Positions 9,196 through 19,233 of a stretch of DNA of 64,000 nucleotides are shown here, piece after piece. The stretch spans positions 1 to 64,000 of the forward strand of contig CALVFO010000051.1 in assembly GCA_944326855.1 (NCBI GenBank). The letters run 5' to 3'. The stretch is from an uncultured Alistipes sp. (GTDB lineage Bacteria; Bacteroidota; Bacteroidia; Bacteroidales; Rikenellaceae). Within the stretch, counting starts at the first letter, position 1; each line of letters starts with the position of its first letter. Below the pieces are notes generated by a model. It saw only the letters and a list, made by a program, of their open reading frames with translations. It did no database searches and was not told where the DNA came from. The translations under genes and the position numbers were made by a program.

Positions 9196-11655
9196 CTATT
9201 GAACCCAATCGAAACGAACCTCGGCCATGCCGACACTTTTCCCTTCCTGAGGGGTCATCTTCACCCGCAAGCCTTCACATGATAACGCGCCTCCGGCCGC
9301 ATGAACCAGGTTGTATTGATCAACCTGCGTTCCATAACGGTCCGTCATGTAAATACGGAACGGCTGCCACTGCCCGTTGCTCAGATATTCCAATTCCCAC
9401 GATGCGGGTACAGCCGTCGTCGTACGGGCATCGTCGATCCAATACACCGAAAACCCGTCCAAAGACTGCTCCCCGGTAAAGATAAATTCTGCCACCTGAG
9501 ATTCGTTCTCACAACCGCGACTCGTCCAATAAGGCATCCCCATATGATGCGATCGGGCCGGAGCCATGCCATCCAAAATGGCCAGTTTTTCCTCCTCCCC
9601 GTTGTTGCACGTAAAAGAAACTGCCTTCAACCAGGCCCGGTTCTTCACCGTAAGCGGCAACGACTCCCGTGCCAACGAATCCGTACGAGGCATCCAGATG
9701 ACCATGGTCGTCTCGCCCCGGTTGTCCCAGGCAAAATATGGAATCAACCGCAACGGAACCCGAGCCATCGTATCCAGCATAGATGCCGTCGTACGCAAAG
9801 CCGGTATCCCCTCTAACGGCCCTTCCGTAATCGTTTCACACTGAATGGACGCCATCTCCGGCAGATAATAACGTTGAACCAACCCATTATCAACCCCCTC
9901 GGCACAATAAACCAACGGGCCGCGAACCACCGCCCAGCGATCGATATCAGCCTCTACTTCCGGACGAGCCTGAACGTAACGTGGCTCCATCGGCAAATGC
10001 AACGTCACCCGATCACCCGGCTTCCAGCGACGGTCAATAACCGCAAAACCGTTTTCCAACGGAACATCCACCTCTTTCCCATTGACCTTAACCGTCCAAC
10101 CCGCTGTCGAACCCGTATCGGCATACGTATACAATCCTCCCGGCAGAAATTCTCCGCTGCGAGCCCAGGTGGGAATACGCAACCGAAGGGCAAATTTCAT
10201 CGGTTTCTCCGGTGTCAACACAAATTCGGAAAGGCCCGAGAAGGGATAATCCGAATGTTGTTCCACACCCACTTTCCCCGCCGACAAGGGAATTTCGGTC
10301 GTACTACCCGCATACAACGTACAATAAATATCCCGATCCGTATGAGAATAAAGATAACCGGCCGCTTTCATAATCAACCGGGAAATATTCGGCGGGCAAC
10401 ATGCACAGCCGAACCATTCGGCCCGTCCCTTGAGACCATGATTGAAGGGCGCTACCCCGTCCACTTCCAACGGATTGACATAGAAAAAACGATCCCCCGC
10501 CAAATTGATGCCCGCCAGAGCTCCATTGAACAGCGCACATTCGAGAACATCGTAATACCGTCCATCCCGTCGGTTCCGGAACATCCGATCGTTGAAAAAA
10601 ACATTGGCCACCGATGCACACGTCTCATTATAAGCCTCCTTGTTGGGCAGTACATACTCCGGCCCGAAGCCTTCGAAACTCCGCATGGCACCCAAACCGC
10701 CCGTAATGGCCATACGCGTGGAAACCATATTCGTCCAAATCGCCTCCAAAGCCTCACCATATTCATCCGTCCCACAAATGGCATCCACATCCGCCATCCC
10801 CGTATACATATAACAGGCCCGAACCGCATGACCCGCCGGCTCACGCTGTTCCCGCAACGGCATGTGCTGCTGGGCCTGGATCAGGCCGTAATCCGGATCC
10901 TCGGCCAAAGCCACTCCGCGCAAATCGAGAAATCGACGGGCCATCTGCAAGTACAATGAATCGGAAGTCACCTCAAACATCTGACACAAAGCCAACTCGA
11001 TCTCCTGATGTCCCGGAGGCAGATTGATCGGCTTGCCATCGTTATACGCCGGGTCACCTTCAAAAAAAGCCCGTTGGATATGGTGAGCGTTTTTCTCCGC
11101 CACCTTCAACAACTTATCTTTCCCCGTCGCCCGATAATAAGCCACGGCCGCTTCATACAAATGACCCATGTTGTATAACTCATGGCTGGCCCCCAAATGA
11201 GAATAAGGCCGGGTCCCCATCTGGGAAACCTGAGGCACCTTGCACGTATGACATTCATACAAATATCCGTCCGGCTGCTGAGCCGCCGCAATGATGTCGA
11301 CCAACGAATCGAGGCGAGCCTCCAACGCAGGATCGGGCGCTACCCGTAATGAATAGGCCGCACTCTCCATCGATTTGAATAAATCAGAAGCCAAAAAAGG
11401 AGGGGGAACCGGCATCGCATCGGGAATACCGGCCAGATAATGAGCAGTCCGTCGCAAATTTTCAACCGAAGACTCCGTATGATCCAAAAGAACAGGTATC
11501 GTCACCTGCTGCTGTCGTTGCTGCCAGGGAGCCCAAAACCGATCGCTCAAATGTACCTTTTCAAAGGTTACCGGCTCCAAGGTCTCGGCTACAGCAGTCG
11601 AGCCCCACAAAATCAGCCCCGACAACACGATAATGTCTCGAAATTTCATGCCCAT
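9196..11655 (-). CDS. GH127-type beta-L-arabinofuranosidase
   Basis: Predicted secreted glycosidase (819 residues) releasing beta-linked L-arabinofuranose from plant glycans. The signal peptide spans about residues 1-24. An (alpha/alpha)6-barrel region shows GH127 landmarks: HLGASHELYNMGHLYEAA, then ETCASV, then the Cys-rich metal site FGCACCPPN. GH127 enzymes use a zinc-bound cysteine nucleophile. C-terminal beta domains and a discoidin-like end follow. Start taken at the first ATG; the ATG two codons later (11649) fits the signal peptide equally well. Same strand as the GH3 gene upstream, but a terminator separates them. Confidence 0.9.
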   Translation of the reverse strand: MGMKFRDIIVLSGLILWGSTAVAETLEPVTFEKVHLSDRFWAPWQQRQQQVTIPVLLDHTESSVENLRRTAHYLAGIPDAMPVPPPFLASDLFKSMESAAYSLRVAPDPALEARLDSLVDIIAAAQQPDGYLYECHTCKVPQVSQMGTRPYSHLGASHELYNMGHLYEAAVAYYRATGKDKLLKVAEKNAHHIQRAFFEGDPAYNDGKPINLPPGHQEIELALCQMFEVTSDSLYLQMARRFLDLRGVALAEDPDYGLIQAQQHMPLREQREPAGHAVRACYMYTGMADVDAICGTDEYGEALEAIWTNMVSTRMAITGGLGAMRSFEGFGPEYVLPNKEAYNETCASVANVFFNDRMFRNRRDGRYYDVLECALFNGALAGINLAGDRFFYVNPLEVDGVAPFNHGLKGRAEWFGCACCPPNISRLIMKAAGYLYSHTDRDIYCTLYAGSTTEIPLSAGKVGVEQHSDYPFSGLSEFVLTPEKPMKFALRLRIPTWARSGEFLPGGLYTYADTGSTAGWTVKVNGKEVDVPLENGFAVIDRRWKPGDRVTLHLPMEPRYVQARPEVEADIDRWAVVRGPLVYCAEGVDNGLVQRYYLPEMASIQCETITEGPLEGIPALRTTASMLDTMARVPLRLIPYFAWDNRGETTMVIWMPRTDSLARESLPLTVKNRAWLKAVSFTCNNGEEEKLAILDGMAPARSHHMGMPYWTSRGCENESQVAEFIFTGEQSLDGFSVYWIDDARTTTAVPASWELEYLSNGQWQPFRIYMTDRYGTQVDQYNLVHAAGGALSCEGLRVKMTPQEGKSVGMAEVRFDWVQ

Positions 11656-11712
11656 TCAGATTAGGTTAGTAGATATTCGCAAGTAATCCCGGTCGCGGTG
11701 CCGGTTTCAAAA

Positions 11713-11720
11713 CAAAAATA
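11713..11720 (-). promoter_or_regulatory. GH127 promoter -7 element
   Basis: TATTTTTG on the minus strand, about 60 bp upstream of the GH127 start. The -33 region is only TATG at the 19-bp position. Confidence 0.45.
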
Positions 11721-11747
11721 CGAAAATTTTACATCTCCTCATAGCCA

Positions 11748-11783
11748 TAAAAAGACAGCGGGGCGATGGAGTCGTCCCGCTGT
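11748..11783 (-). terminator. Terminator between GH3 and GH127
   Basis: On the minus strand ACAGCGGGACGA (11783-11772) pairs with TCGCCCCGCTGT (11766-11755) with one mismatch, then CTTTTT. It lies 345 bp past the GH3 stop, so GH3 mRNA would have a long 3' untranslated region unless something else is encoded there. Confidence 0.75.
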
Positions 11784-12129
11784 AAAATCGCTCAATCAAT
11801 GGATCCGGTCCGTTTTCTTGAATTTGCGCCCCACACTACGAACCGTAGAAACACTTACCTCCCGGCCCGAAAAGGACAAATCTCTTATCATTTCCGGCAC
11901 GATCCCGTACAAGAGGTTCTCAAACCAGACGTCATTCATCGTCCGAGCGTATGTTCAAAACCACGCAGGCCCTGGAAAACAACCTCGAATCAAAATCGAT
12001 TGTCATCACGCGCTGTTCCAAACAACAGTCTCGTTCGATACGTCCCCCCATGCCCCGCACAAAGAGTTGGCAGGTTATCACGTCACCCCCGGTTGTTCGA
12101 CACACCCGTTCCAAGCCCCGTGCAAAAAG
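11784..12129. other. Long GH3 3' region with no recognised gene
   Basis: About 345 bp between the GH3 stop and the terminator. Short open frames exist on both strands, but none shows a start context, family resemblance or coding bias I trust. Confidence 0.4.
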
Positions 12130-14571
12130 TTATTCCCCCGAAGGAACTGTCGCTAAAGAATCCAAATCGGGAGGCAAGAGGACCGGATGAACCTCTCCGC
12201 AACAAGCCGCTTCGAGTTCAGCCGACGCCTTCAAACGAATATCCGCCGAAGAGGCACCCACCTGAAATGTGTAAGTTCCCCCTTCAAGTTGCCAACTGCT
12301 CGAACCGATATCGAACGACGCCAACATCTCCGTCGGCACATATAAACTCACCGACTGACTTTCTCCCGGCTGCAACAGACCGGTCTTGGCAAAGGCTTTC
12401 AACTCCTTAGCCGGTTTAGCCATATCATGACCCGGAGCCGACACATACAACTGAACCACCTCGCGGCCTGAATGTCCTCCCGTATTGGTCACCGTGCACT
12501 CGATACGAAAACCTGACCCCTCGCGACGAAGTGTCATATCGCTATATCCGAATGTCGTATAGCTCAACCCATACCCGAACGGATAGGAAACGGCCACATT
12601 CCGCGTATCGAAATAACGATATCCGACAAACACACCCTCTTCATAAACCGTATAATCCAAATTCCGGGTACCGGTATAAGGCAAAGTATGATTGGTCGAC
12701 AACGATTCGTGAAATACCTCAATATCCAAAGCCTCCCGATGAGGAAAATTAGCCGCCGTGGGATCGTCCTCATAACGCAATGCAAAACTCATCGGCAATT
12801 TCCCGGATGGTGACACCCGGCCGGTAAGCACATCGGCAATGGCATGTCCGCCCTCCTGACCCGGTAACCATGCCACCAAAATCGCATCCGGGAACGATTT
12901 CCACGATGCCGTTTCAACCGGCCCTCCGATATTCAATACCACAACCGACTTCTTGCCGACCGCATGAAACGCTTCACTGACACGACGAATCAAATCGACC
13001 TCCCGATCGGAAAGATAATAATCCGTTCCGACAATGCGATCGAACAACTCCCCGCAAATACGACCGATCGTAATGACCGCCACATCCTGCGTACGCGCCT
13101 GACGGGCAATCTCGGCATCCGAAACCTCCATCTGACGAGCCTGTGGCCGCAAATGATGCTCCCACCAACGTTTGGGTGCGGGAAGCGCCGCTTTGTCTGC
13201 CACGATATACTGGCGGTATGTCTGCTGCAATTTCTTTTCGGGTCGAATTCCTGCTGCGGACAACCCTTCATCCACCGAAACGGTATATGCACTATTGACC
13301 GTCCCGCTGCCGGTTCCGCCCGGCAACAAATCATAAGACGAAACCCCGAATACGGCCGCCTTACGAATCGAGGAGGACAACGGCAAAGTCTGATCCCGAT
13401 TGCTGAGCAACACCATCCCCTCAGCCGCTGCTTCTCGGGCTACGGACGCCGAGGCTTTCAAATCCGGAGCGTCCGAAAACGCATAACGTGCATAATGCGG
13501 TGTACGTAGAATCAACTCCAACACATGACGCACATTGCGGTCGACATCGCGCAACGATATTTCTCCCCGACGAATGGATTCCATCAATTCGGTCCGCTGC
13601 TTGGGCAGACCGGGCATCAACAGATCACAGCCGGCATACACATTACGAAACGTATGGTCGGCACCCAACCAATCGGAAATCACGGCACCCTTATACCCCC
13701 ACTCATCCCGCAAAACCGTCGTCAACAAATCGGCGCGCTCCGCCGTATATTCTCCGTTCAGCTTATTATACGAACTCATGATCGTCCAAGGATCAGCCTC
13801 CTTCACAATCATTTCAAACGGACGCAAATACATCTCCCTCAAAGTGCGGGGATCAACGATCGAACTGTTATTCAGCCGATTCGTCTCCTGGTTGTTCGCG
13901 GCAAAATGTTTGAGGGATACTCCAACCCCTTGCTGCTGAATCCCTTTTACCATCGCTATCCCAATACGTCCCGTCAACAGCGGATCCTCCGAATAATATT
14001 CGAAATTGCGTCCATTGAGCGGATTACGCTGCAGATTCATTCCAGGCCCCAACAACACATCTACACCATATTCATGCACCTCATGTCCCATGGCCTGTCC
14101 CACTCGCCGCACCATGGCCGTATCCCAGGTCGCCGCCAACTGAGTCCCGATCGGAAATTGCGTGGCATAAAATGTTTTCTCGATACTGTCCCGTTTAGGA
14201 GAAATACGAAGCCCGGCGGGCCCGTCCGCAAACACAATAGCCGGAATGCCCAGTCGGGCTATCGGGAAGGTCGTCCCCGCAGCCCCCGGAACCAACTTGC
14301 GGGTCTGCCCAATGATGGCCGCCTCCAAATCGGTGGCACTGGTACCGGCCCCGACCAACAAGTACACTTTCTCTTCGATCGTCATGGCATCGATCACCTC
14401 CTCCAGTGGATCAATGCCCAACTGTGGTACCCGAGAATCGCCCGACTGAACCGATGCCCCTTCCGAGCCCGATACCGAGCTCCCCGGGAAAGCCTGTGCC
14501 GTCCCCGTAACCGCTCCGATCATCACAAATACCAACACCCACCAACCAATTCTTCCTGTACTTGTTCTCAT
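12130..14571 (-). CDS. GH3-family beta-glycosidase
   Basis: Predicted secreted exo-acting glycosidase, 813 residues, with signal peptide ending AQA (about 1-27). The GH3 N-terminal barrel shows GPGMNLQRNPLNGRNFEYYSEDP, KHFAANNQE and the nucleophile motif VISDWLGA (Asp). The C-terminal domain shows NIGGPVE and LPGQEGG, and an Fn3-like domain closes the protein (TNTGGHSGREVVQLYV). Specificity (glucoside, xyloside or arabinoside) cannot be read. The adjacent GH127 gene suggests arabinose-containing plant glycans. It starts about 200 bp downstream of a weak TATCTTTA box (14773-14780). Confidence 0.92.
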   Translation of the reverse strand: MRTSTGRIGWWVLVFVMIGAVTGTAQAFPGSSVSGSEGASVQSGDSRVPQLGIDPLEEVIDAMTIEEKVYLLVGAGTSATDLEAAIIGQTRKLVPGAAGTTFPIARLGIPAIVFADGPAGLRISPKRDSIEKTFYATQFPIGTQLAATWDTAMVRRVGQAMGHEVHEYGVDVLLGPGMNLQRNPLNGRNFEYYSEDPLLTGRIGIAMVKGIQQQGVGVSLKHFAANNQETNRLNNSSIVDPRTLREMYLRPFEMIVKEADPWTIMSSYNKLNGEYTAERADLLTTVLRDEWGYKGAVISDWLGADHTFRNVYAGCDLLMPGLPKQRTELMESIRRGEISLRDVDRNVRHVLELILRTPHYARYAFSDAPDLKASASVAREAAAEGMVLLSNRDQTLPLSSSIRKAAVFGVSSYDLLPGGTGSGTVNSAYTVSVDEGLSAAGIRPEKKLQQTYRQYIVADKAALPAPKRWWEHHLRPQARQMEVSDAEIARQARTQDVAVITIGRICGELFDRIVGTDYYLSDREVDLIRRVSEAFHAVGKKSVVVLNIGGPVETASWKSFPDAILVAWLPGQEGGHAIADVLTGRVSPSGKLPMSFALRYEDDPTAANFPHREALDIEVFHESLSTNHTLPYTGTRNLDYTVYEEGVFVGYRYFDTRNVAVSYPFGYGLSYTTFGYSDMTLRREGSGFRIECTVTNTGGHSGREVVQLYVSAPGHDMAKPAKELKAFAKTGLLQPGESQSVSLYVPTEMLASFDIGSSSWQLEGGTYTFQVGASSADIRLKASAELEAACCGEVHPVLLPPDLDSLATVPSGE

Positions 14572-15033
14572 ACAATCAATCCTTATATATTTCTGTTTGC
14601 CTTGTGAACCACGAAAAGAAATCCCGAATCTTCATCTGACCGACCTCCCAAACAATCTCTTCCCTCAACGAATCGGCCAAACAAATCCCTTTCAAACAGG
14701 CTTTCTAACCTGAATCCGACGGATCGAAACCGAATCTTCCAACTTCATTCTTTCCGTTTCCTGTTTCTGAGGTAAAGATACGAAAATAATAGCTCTTACC
14801 AGACCCCTTGTATCCGATTTATCGTCGGATTCTATCAGGGGAACCGTAGATGTGGGTTGAGTCGAAGGGTCATTTGCCGTAGATATTCCTACCTCTTCAG
14901 AAGAAGGGATGTGTGGTATATCGGAAAAAGGCAGCGCCAATTTTGTCGGACAGTTTGCCCGGTATCAAAAATATCGGGGAAAACGAGAAGAAGAATCCGA
15001 TGACTCTCCGCCACCGACATCCTTTTACCCCCA
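14572..15033. other. Gene-free stretch upstream of GH3
   Basis: Contains the probable GH3 leader and the -7-like TATCTTTA on the minus strand (14780-14773). Two overlapping 82-residue open frames on the minus strand have no recognisable features and are not called. Confidence 0.4.
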
Positions 15034-15070
15034 TAATAAAAATACAGCAGACCGAATGTCGGTCTGCTGT
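15034..15070 (-). terminator. rplS terminator
   Basis: Perfect 12-bp stem ACAGCAGACCGA (15044-15055) with TCGGTCTGCTGT (15059-15070) around a 3-base loop. On the minus strand it is followed by ATTTTTAT. Confidence 0.9.
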
Positions 15071-15123
15071 ACCTATGCTCCTGGAATGGAAATGAAAAAT
15101 CCTTCCTATACGAAACCAGCACT

Positions 15124-15486
15124 CTATTTGCTGGCAACCACTTTCTTTTCTTTGATACGGGCCTTCTTACCGGTCAACCCACGCAGATAGTAAATGCGTG
15201 AACGACGAACAATACCCACTCTATTCACTTCGATCTTGTCGATATGGGGAGAATACAACGGGAAAATACGTTCTACTCCGATACCGTCCGAAATCTTACG
15301 AATGGTAAACATCTTGGTCACACCATGACCCTTGATCTGAATCACCGTACCCCGGAAACTCTGGATACGTTCCTTGTTACCTTCCACGATCCGGTATGAA
15401 ACCGTAATCGTATCACCGCTCTTGAACGAAGGTACTTCCTTCTCGGGCCACATCGAGGCCTCAGCGATTTTAATTAAATTGTCCAT
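15124..15486 (-). CDS. rplS: 50S ribosomal protein L19 (bL19)
   Basis: 120-residue ribosomal protein at the 30S-50S interface. Hallmarks are [43 protein letters not shown] and [19 protein letters not shown]. The frame extends upstream to a TTG at 15495, but the ATG at 15486 gives [12 protein letters not shown], which aligns with Bacteroidales L19 starts. Monocistronic, with its own promoter and terminator; the usual rimM-trmD partners are not adjacent. Confidence 0.97.
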   Translation of the reverse strand: MDNLIKIAEASMWPEKEVPSFKSGDTITVSYRIVEGNKERIQSFRGTVIQIKGHGVTKMFTIRKISDGIGVERIFPLYSPHIDKIEVNRVGIVRRSRIYYLRGLTGKKARIKEKKVVASK

Positions 15487-15564
15487 TTTTTTCAAAGGTT
15501 AAAATGAAGTGGGAATATTACGGGCTCCTGTGTCCTCATAAGAGATTCCTGCACTTTGGGAGGG

Positions 15565-15595
15565 CAAAGATAACGCTTTATCTCGAATATACAAT
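15565..15595 (-). promoter_or_regulatory. rplS promoter
   Basis: On the minus strand ATTG (15595-15592), 19 bases, TATCTTTG (15572-15565): near-consensus Bacteroidetes promoter. Confidence 0.7.
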
Positions 15596-15700
15596 ATCCT
15601 ACAACAACAAATCATTAATTTTCACCGCTCACACCCCTCAAAACAACCTTTTTACAGGGACTTTTTACTACCTTTGTCTCCAAAATCGACTAAAACTCAT

Positions 15701-16474
15701 ATGGGAAAACCCCTCATTTTCATCACAAACGACGACGGAGTACAGGCAAAAGGCCTGCGTTGTCTGATCGACGTCGTGCGTCCCCTGGGACGACTGCTGG
15801 TTGTGGCCCCCGAACAGGGACAAAGCGGTATGTCGCACGCAATCACCATGACTCAACCGCTCTTCCTGAAAAAAATCGAAGAAGATACCGATCTGGAAAT
15901 CTATTCTTGCAGCGGAACTCCCGTCGATTGCGTGAAAATCGCTTTCGACAGCCTGATGCTGGGAAAAGAAATGCCCACCCTGATCCTTTCAGGAATCAAT
16001 CACGGCTCGAACTCGGCTATCAACGTACTCTACTCCGGAACCATGGCCGCCGCCATCGAAGGTAGCTTCTACGACATCCCCTCCATCGGATTGTCCATCC
16101 TCAGCCATGACCCCCAGGCCGACTTTACAACCGCCCAAACCTTCGCTCCCCAAATCATCCGTCGCGTGCTGGAACAAAAACCCGATTGCCCGTTCTGCAT
16201 CAACGTCAATATCCCCTACCTGAAAGCCGAGGAAATCAAAGGCATTCTGCCCTGCCGACAGAACCGAGGCTACTGGCGGGAAGAATTCAATCGCCGGCAA
16301 GACCCCCGAGGCCGAGACTATTACTGGCTGACCGGCTATTTCCACAACATCGAAACCGAAGCCACCGATACCGATGAATGGGCCCTTAACAACGGCTATA
16401 TATCCGTCGTCCCCATCCAGGTAGACCTGACCAATTACAGACAACTCCAGGCCATGAAACAATGGGAGTGGTAA
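15701..16474 (+). CDS. surE: 5'/3'-nucleotidase SurE
   Basis: 257-residue cytoplasmic nucleoside-monophosphate phosphatase of the SurE family. Metal-binding ITNDDG lies near the N terminus, followed by VAPEQGQSGMSHAIT and SGINHGSNSAINVLYSGTMAAAIEG. The ATG at 15701 starts MGKPLIFITNDDG; an upstream in-frame TTG at 15674 falls inside a promoter-like TACCTTTG (15669-15676) and is not used. The next gene follows after 32 bp on the same strand. Confidence 0.96.
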   Translation: MGKPLIFITNDDGVQAKGLRCLIDVVRPLGRLLVVAPEQGQSGMSHAITMTQPLFLKKIEEDTDLEIYSCSGTPVDCVKIAFDSLMLGKEMPTLILSGINHGSNSAINVLYSGTMAAAIEGSFYDIPSIGLSILSHDPQADFTTAQTFAPQIIRRVLEQKPDCPFCINVNIPYLKAEEIKGILPCRQNRGYWREEFNRRQDPRGRDYYWLTGYFHNIETEATDTDEWALNNGYISVVPIQVDLTNYRQLQAMKQWEW

Positions 16475-16506
16475 TTGTCCCCAGTCCCTAATCGTCCGCA
16501 CATCAG

Positions 16507-17589
16507 ATGCCTACCGATCAAACATGGCTGTCCTCGACCCGCAGGATCAACCAACAACTCACCAATCCGGGATTCGAAAAACCGGGCGAGTTAGTCGCCT
16601 GGATGGGCGCCATGCAGGCCCAAGCCTATGATATGGCCCAATGGGCCGTCGGACTGAGACTCAAAAACGGCTCGCTCGCCACCGTCCATGAGGCGTTAAA
16701 CGCCGGCAGCATGCTGCGCATCCACTTGATGCGCCCCACCTGGCATTGGGTGGCAGCCCAGGATATCCGCTGGATGGTCTCCCTCTCGGCAGAGCGACTC
16801 CGTGCCGCCAATGATTCGTATGGAAAAAGTCGACACCGTCCGATTTCTCCGGCCTTATACAGCCGCGTAGACGACCTGCTCGGCCGAATGCTCGAAGGAA
16901 AAGAAGCGTTGACCAAACCAGAAATCGCCACTCGATTAGCGCAGGCAGGAATCGAAACCCAAAATAACGAAACCACCCGATATCTGCTTCAGGCCGAAAC
17001 CCGGGGATTGATCTGCAGCGGTCCGGACAAAACCGGCAAACCCACTTACGCCTGGATGGACGACCGTGTCCCCCCAACAAGGGAATTATCCCGATCCGAA
17101 GCATTAGGTACCCTGGCCTTGCGTTATTTCCAAAGTCACAGTCCCGCCACCTTGGCCGATTTTGTCTGGTGGTCGGGACTCTCGCTCCGCGAAGCCCGAC
17201 AAGCCGTCGGAGAGGCCGGTGCAGCACTGCTGCACGAAACAACCGACGGGACGGAATGGATGATCCATGAAAAGGCTCCCATACACCCAATCCCCCGCGG
17301 CCCCCACCGGGAGATGCTGCTCTTACCCCCTTTCGACGAATACCTGATCGGTTACAAAAACCGGACACACGTGCTGGATCCAGCCCATCAATCCAAAGCC
17401 TTCAATCGTTGGGGGACGTTCTATCCGGTAATTCTCCACCAAGGACGCATTATCGGAAGCTGGGGAAAAGGCCCGACCCGAAAAGCAGGGAACATCGACA
17501 TAGATTTTTTCCCCGGCATATCGCGACCCGACGAAAGCCAGATCCATCAGGCCATCGAACAATATCGTCACTTCCTGTCCGACAAATAA
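16507..17589 (+). CDS. Winged-helix DNA-binding protein, AlkZ-like (HTH_42 family)
   Basis: 360-residue protein of the HTH_42/AlkZ-like family, whose characterised members are DNA glycosylases unhooking interstrand crosslinks and alkylated bases. Residues about 35-50 include MQAQAYDMAQWA, containing the QxQ motif associated with AlkZ catalysis. Tandem winged-helix segments follow, and the C-terminal part carries LPPFDEYLIGYKNR, common in the family. Whether it resembles AlkZ or YcaQ more cannot be judged here. Probably co-transcribed with surE. Confidence 0.78.
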   Translation: MPTDQTWLSSTRRINQQLTNPGFEKPGELVAWMGAMQAQAYDMAQWAVGLRLKNGSLATVHEALNAGSMLRIHLMRPTWHWVAAQDIRWMVSLSAERLRAANDSYGKSRHRPISPALYSRVDDLLGRMLEGKEALTKPEIATRLAQAGIETQNNETTRYLLQAETRGLICSGPDKTGKPTYAWMDDRVPPTRELSRSEALGTLALRYFQSHSPATLADFVWWSGLSLREARQAVGEAGAALLHETTDGTEWMIHEKAPIHPIPRGPHREMLLLPPFDEYLIGYKNRTHVLDPAHQSKAFNRWGTFYPVILHQGRIIGSWGKGPTRKAGNIDIDFFPGISRPDESQIHQAIEQYRHFLSDK

Positions 17590-17590
17590 A

Positions 17591-17618
17591 GAGCGGCGCC
17601 CTGTTCCGAGCGCCGCTC
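17591..17618. terminator. Bidirectional terminator between the AlkZ-like gene and cysS
   Basis: Stem GAGCGGCGC (17591-17599) with GCGCCGCTC (17610-17618). On the minus strand it is followed by TTTATTTG; on the plus strand by TTCTAG. Two genes converge on it. Confidence 0.85.
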
Positions 17619-17643
17619 TTCTAGTATTAAGGTAAACTGTATT

Positions 17644-19110
17644 CTATTCGATTTCCCAATCGGACCCATCCTTGCGGTCCTTCACTTTAATCCCGATGGC
17701 TCCCAGTCCATCGCGAATCCGGTCGGACGTCGTCCAGTCTTTGGCCTGCTTGGCCTGCGTGCGAATGTCGAGCACCATGTCGATCACCTCGCCCAGCATC
17801 CGGCTATTGTCACCCGCCAGATCATCCCGCAGTCCCAGTACATCGAATACATAAAAGCGGAATACCCGACTCAATTCGGCAATATCGTCCGCCGTAAGCG
17901 TCTGATGTCCGTCATAAACCTGATTGATGATCCGAACGCCATCGAACAATTCGGCAATCACAACCGGGGAGTTCAAATCGTCATCCATGGCAGCACGACA
18001 ACGCGCTTCGATTCCGGAAATGTCCACCGACGATGTCGACGAAGGCTTCAGTTTATCCAACGTGGCTACCGCCTTCATCAACCGCTCGTACCCCTTCTCG
18101 GCCGCCTGCAACGCTTCGTTCGAAAAATCGAGCGTACTGCGATAATGAGCCTGAAGCACAAAGAAACGAATCGTCATGGCACTGTAAGCCTGTTCCAGCA
18201 GCGGATGATTGCCCGTCAGCAACTGCTCCAGGGTGATAAAATTCCCCAACGACTTACCCATCTTCTGTCCATTGATGGTAATCATGTTGTTATGCATCCA
18301 GTAACGGGCCGAATCATGACCGCAGGCCGCCGTACTTTGGGCAATCTCACATTCATGGTGCGGAAACATCAGATCCATCCCCCCTCCGTGAATATCGAAC
18401 CGTTCGCCCAAATAACGCGTGCTCATGGCAGAACATTCCAGATGCCATCCCGGGAAACCATCGCTCCACGGAGAAGGCCAACGCATGATATGTTCCGGAG
18501 AAGCCTTCTTCCACAACGCAAAATCATACGGATTGCGTTTGTCGCTCTGACCGTCCAAAGCCCGCGTGTTGGCCAACATGTCGTCCAACACACGACCGGA
18601 TAACTTCCCGTAATGATACTTCTTATTGTAGGCCTCCACATCGAAATAGACCGACCCGTTGCTCTCATAAGCAAACCCCCGATCCAAAATCCGACGAACC
18701 AACTCAATCTGCTCGATAATATGACCCGAGGCATGAGGCTCGATGCTGGGCGACAAAACATTCAACTCACGCATGGCATCGTGATAACGCTCCGTATAAT
18801 AGTGCGCTACCTCCATCGGCTCCAACTGCTCGAGACGAGCCTTCTTGGAAATCTTATCCTCCCCCTCATCAGCATCGTGCTCCAAATGACCTACATCCGT
18901 AATATTACGAACATACCGAACCTTATAACCCAAGGCCCGCAGGTAACGGAACAACAAATCGAACGTAATGGCCGGTCGCGCATGACCCAAATGTGGATCG
19001 CCATAAACCGTCGGACCACATACATACAACCCCACAAACGGAGACTGAAGCGGTTCGAAACGTTCCTTGCTGCGTGAAAGCGTATTGTAAAGTGTTAAGG
19101 TCGATTCCAT
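17644..19110 (-). CDS. cysS: Cysteine--tRNA ligase
   Basis: Class I synthetase charging tRNA-Cys; 488 residues, normal length. The HIGH-type signature reads HLGHARPA after [10 protein letters not shown]; the KMSKS-type loop reads KMGKSLGN. Zinc ligands are expected in [16 protein letters not shown] and [15 protein letters not shown], all present. The C-terminal DALR-like domain contains [12 protein letters not shown]. Monocistronic and divergent from the DUF2723 gene. Confidence 0.97.
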   Translation of the reverse strand: MESTLTLYNTLSRSKERFEPLQSPFVGLYVCGPTVYGDPHLGHARPAITFDLLFRYLRALGYKVRYVRNITDVGHLEHDADEGEDKISKKARLEQLEPMEVAHYYTERYHDAMRELNVLSPSIEPHASGHIIEQIELVRRILDRGFAYESNGSVYFDVEAYNKKYHYGKLSGRVLDDMLANTRALDGQSDKRNPYDFALWKKASPEHIMRWPSPWSDGFPGWHLECSAMSTRYLGERFDIHGGGMDLMFPHHECEIAQSTAACGHDSARYWMHNNMITINGQKMGKSLGNFITLEQLLTGNHPLLEQAYSAMTIRFFVLQAHYRSTLDFSNEALQAAEKGYERLMKAVATLDKLKPSSTSSVDISGIEARCRAAMDDDLNSPVVIAELFDGVRIINQVYDGHQTLTADDIAELSRVFRFYVFDVLGLRDDLAGDNSRMLGEVIDMVLDIRTQAKQAKDWTTSDRIRDGLGAIGIKVKDRKDGSDWEIE

Positions 19111-19233
19111 ATCCCTTGTCTGTTTGAAGGTGTAAAATTACAAACTTTCTCGGGATGTTCGTTTTTTTACCGCCATTGTCATGTTATTTTTTTACTTTTG
19201 TACGTTAATTTCACGAATCTTAACCGTTCTTAC

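Noticed and set aside
9874-10959. 361-codon open frame on the plus strand
   Set aside because: Antisense to GH127; no recognisable features.
11661-11672. TTAGGTTAGTAG, resembling part of the structured RNA motif
   Set aside because: Only 12 bases match, there is no promoter or stem context, and the flanks differ.
11698-12410. Open frames of 152 and 214 codons on the plus strand
   Set aside because: They cross the GH3 terminator and the GH3 3' end; composition is not protein-like.
13525-14607. 360-codon open frame on the plus strand
   Set aside because: Antisense to GH3; Arg/Ile/His-rich shadow translation.
14692-15137. Two overlapping 82-codon frames on the minus strand
   Set aside because: No start context, no family features, and they overlap the rplS terminator hairpin.
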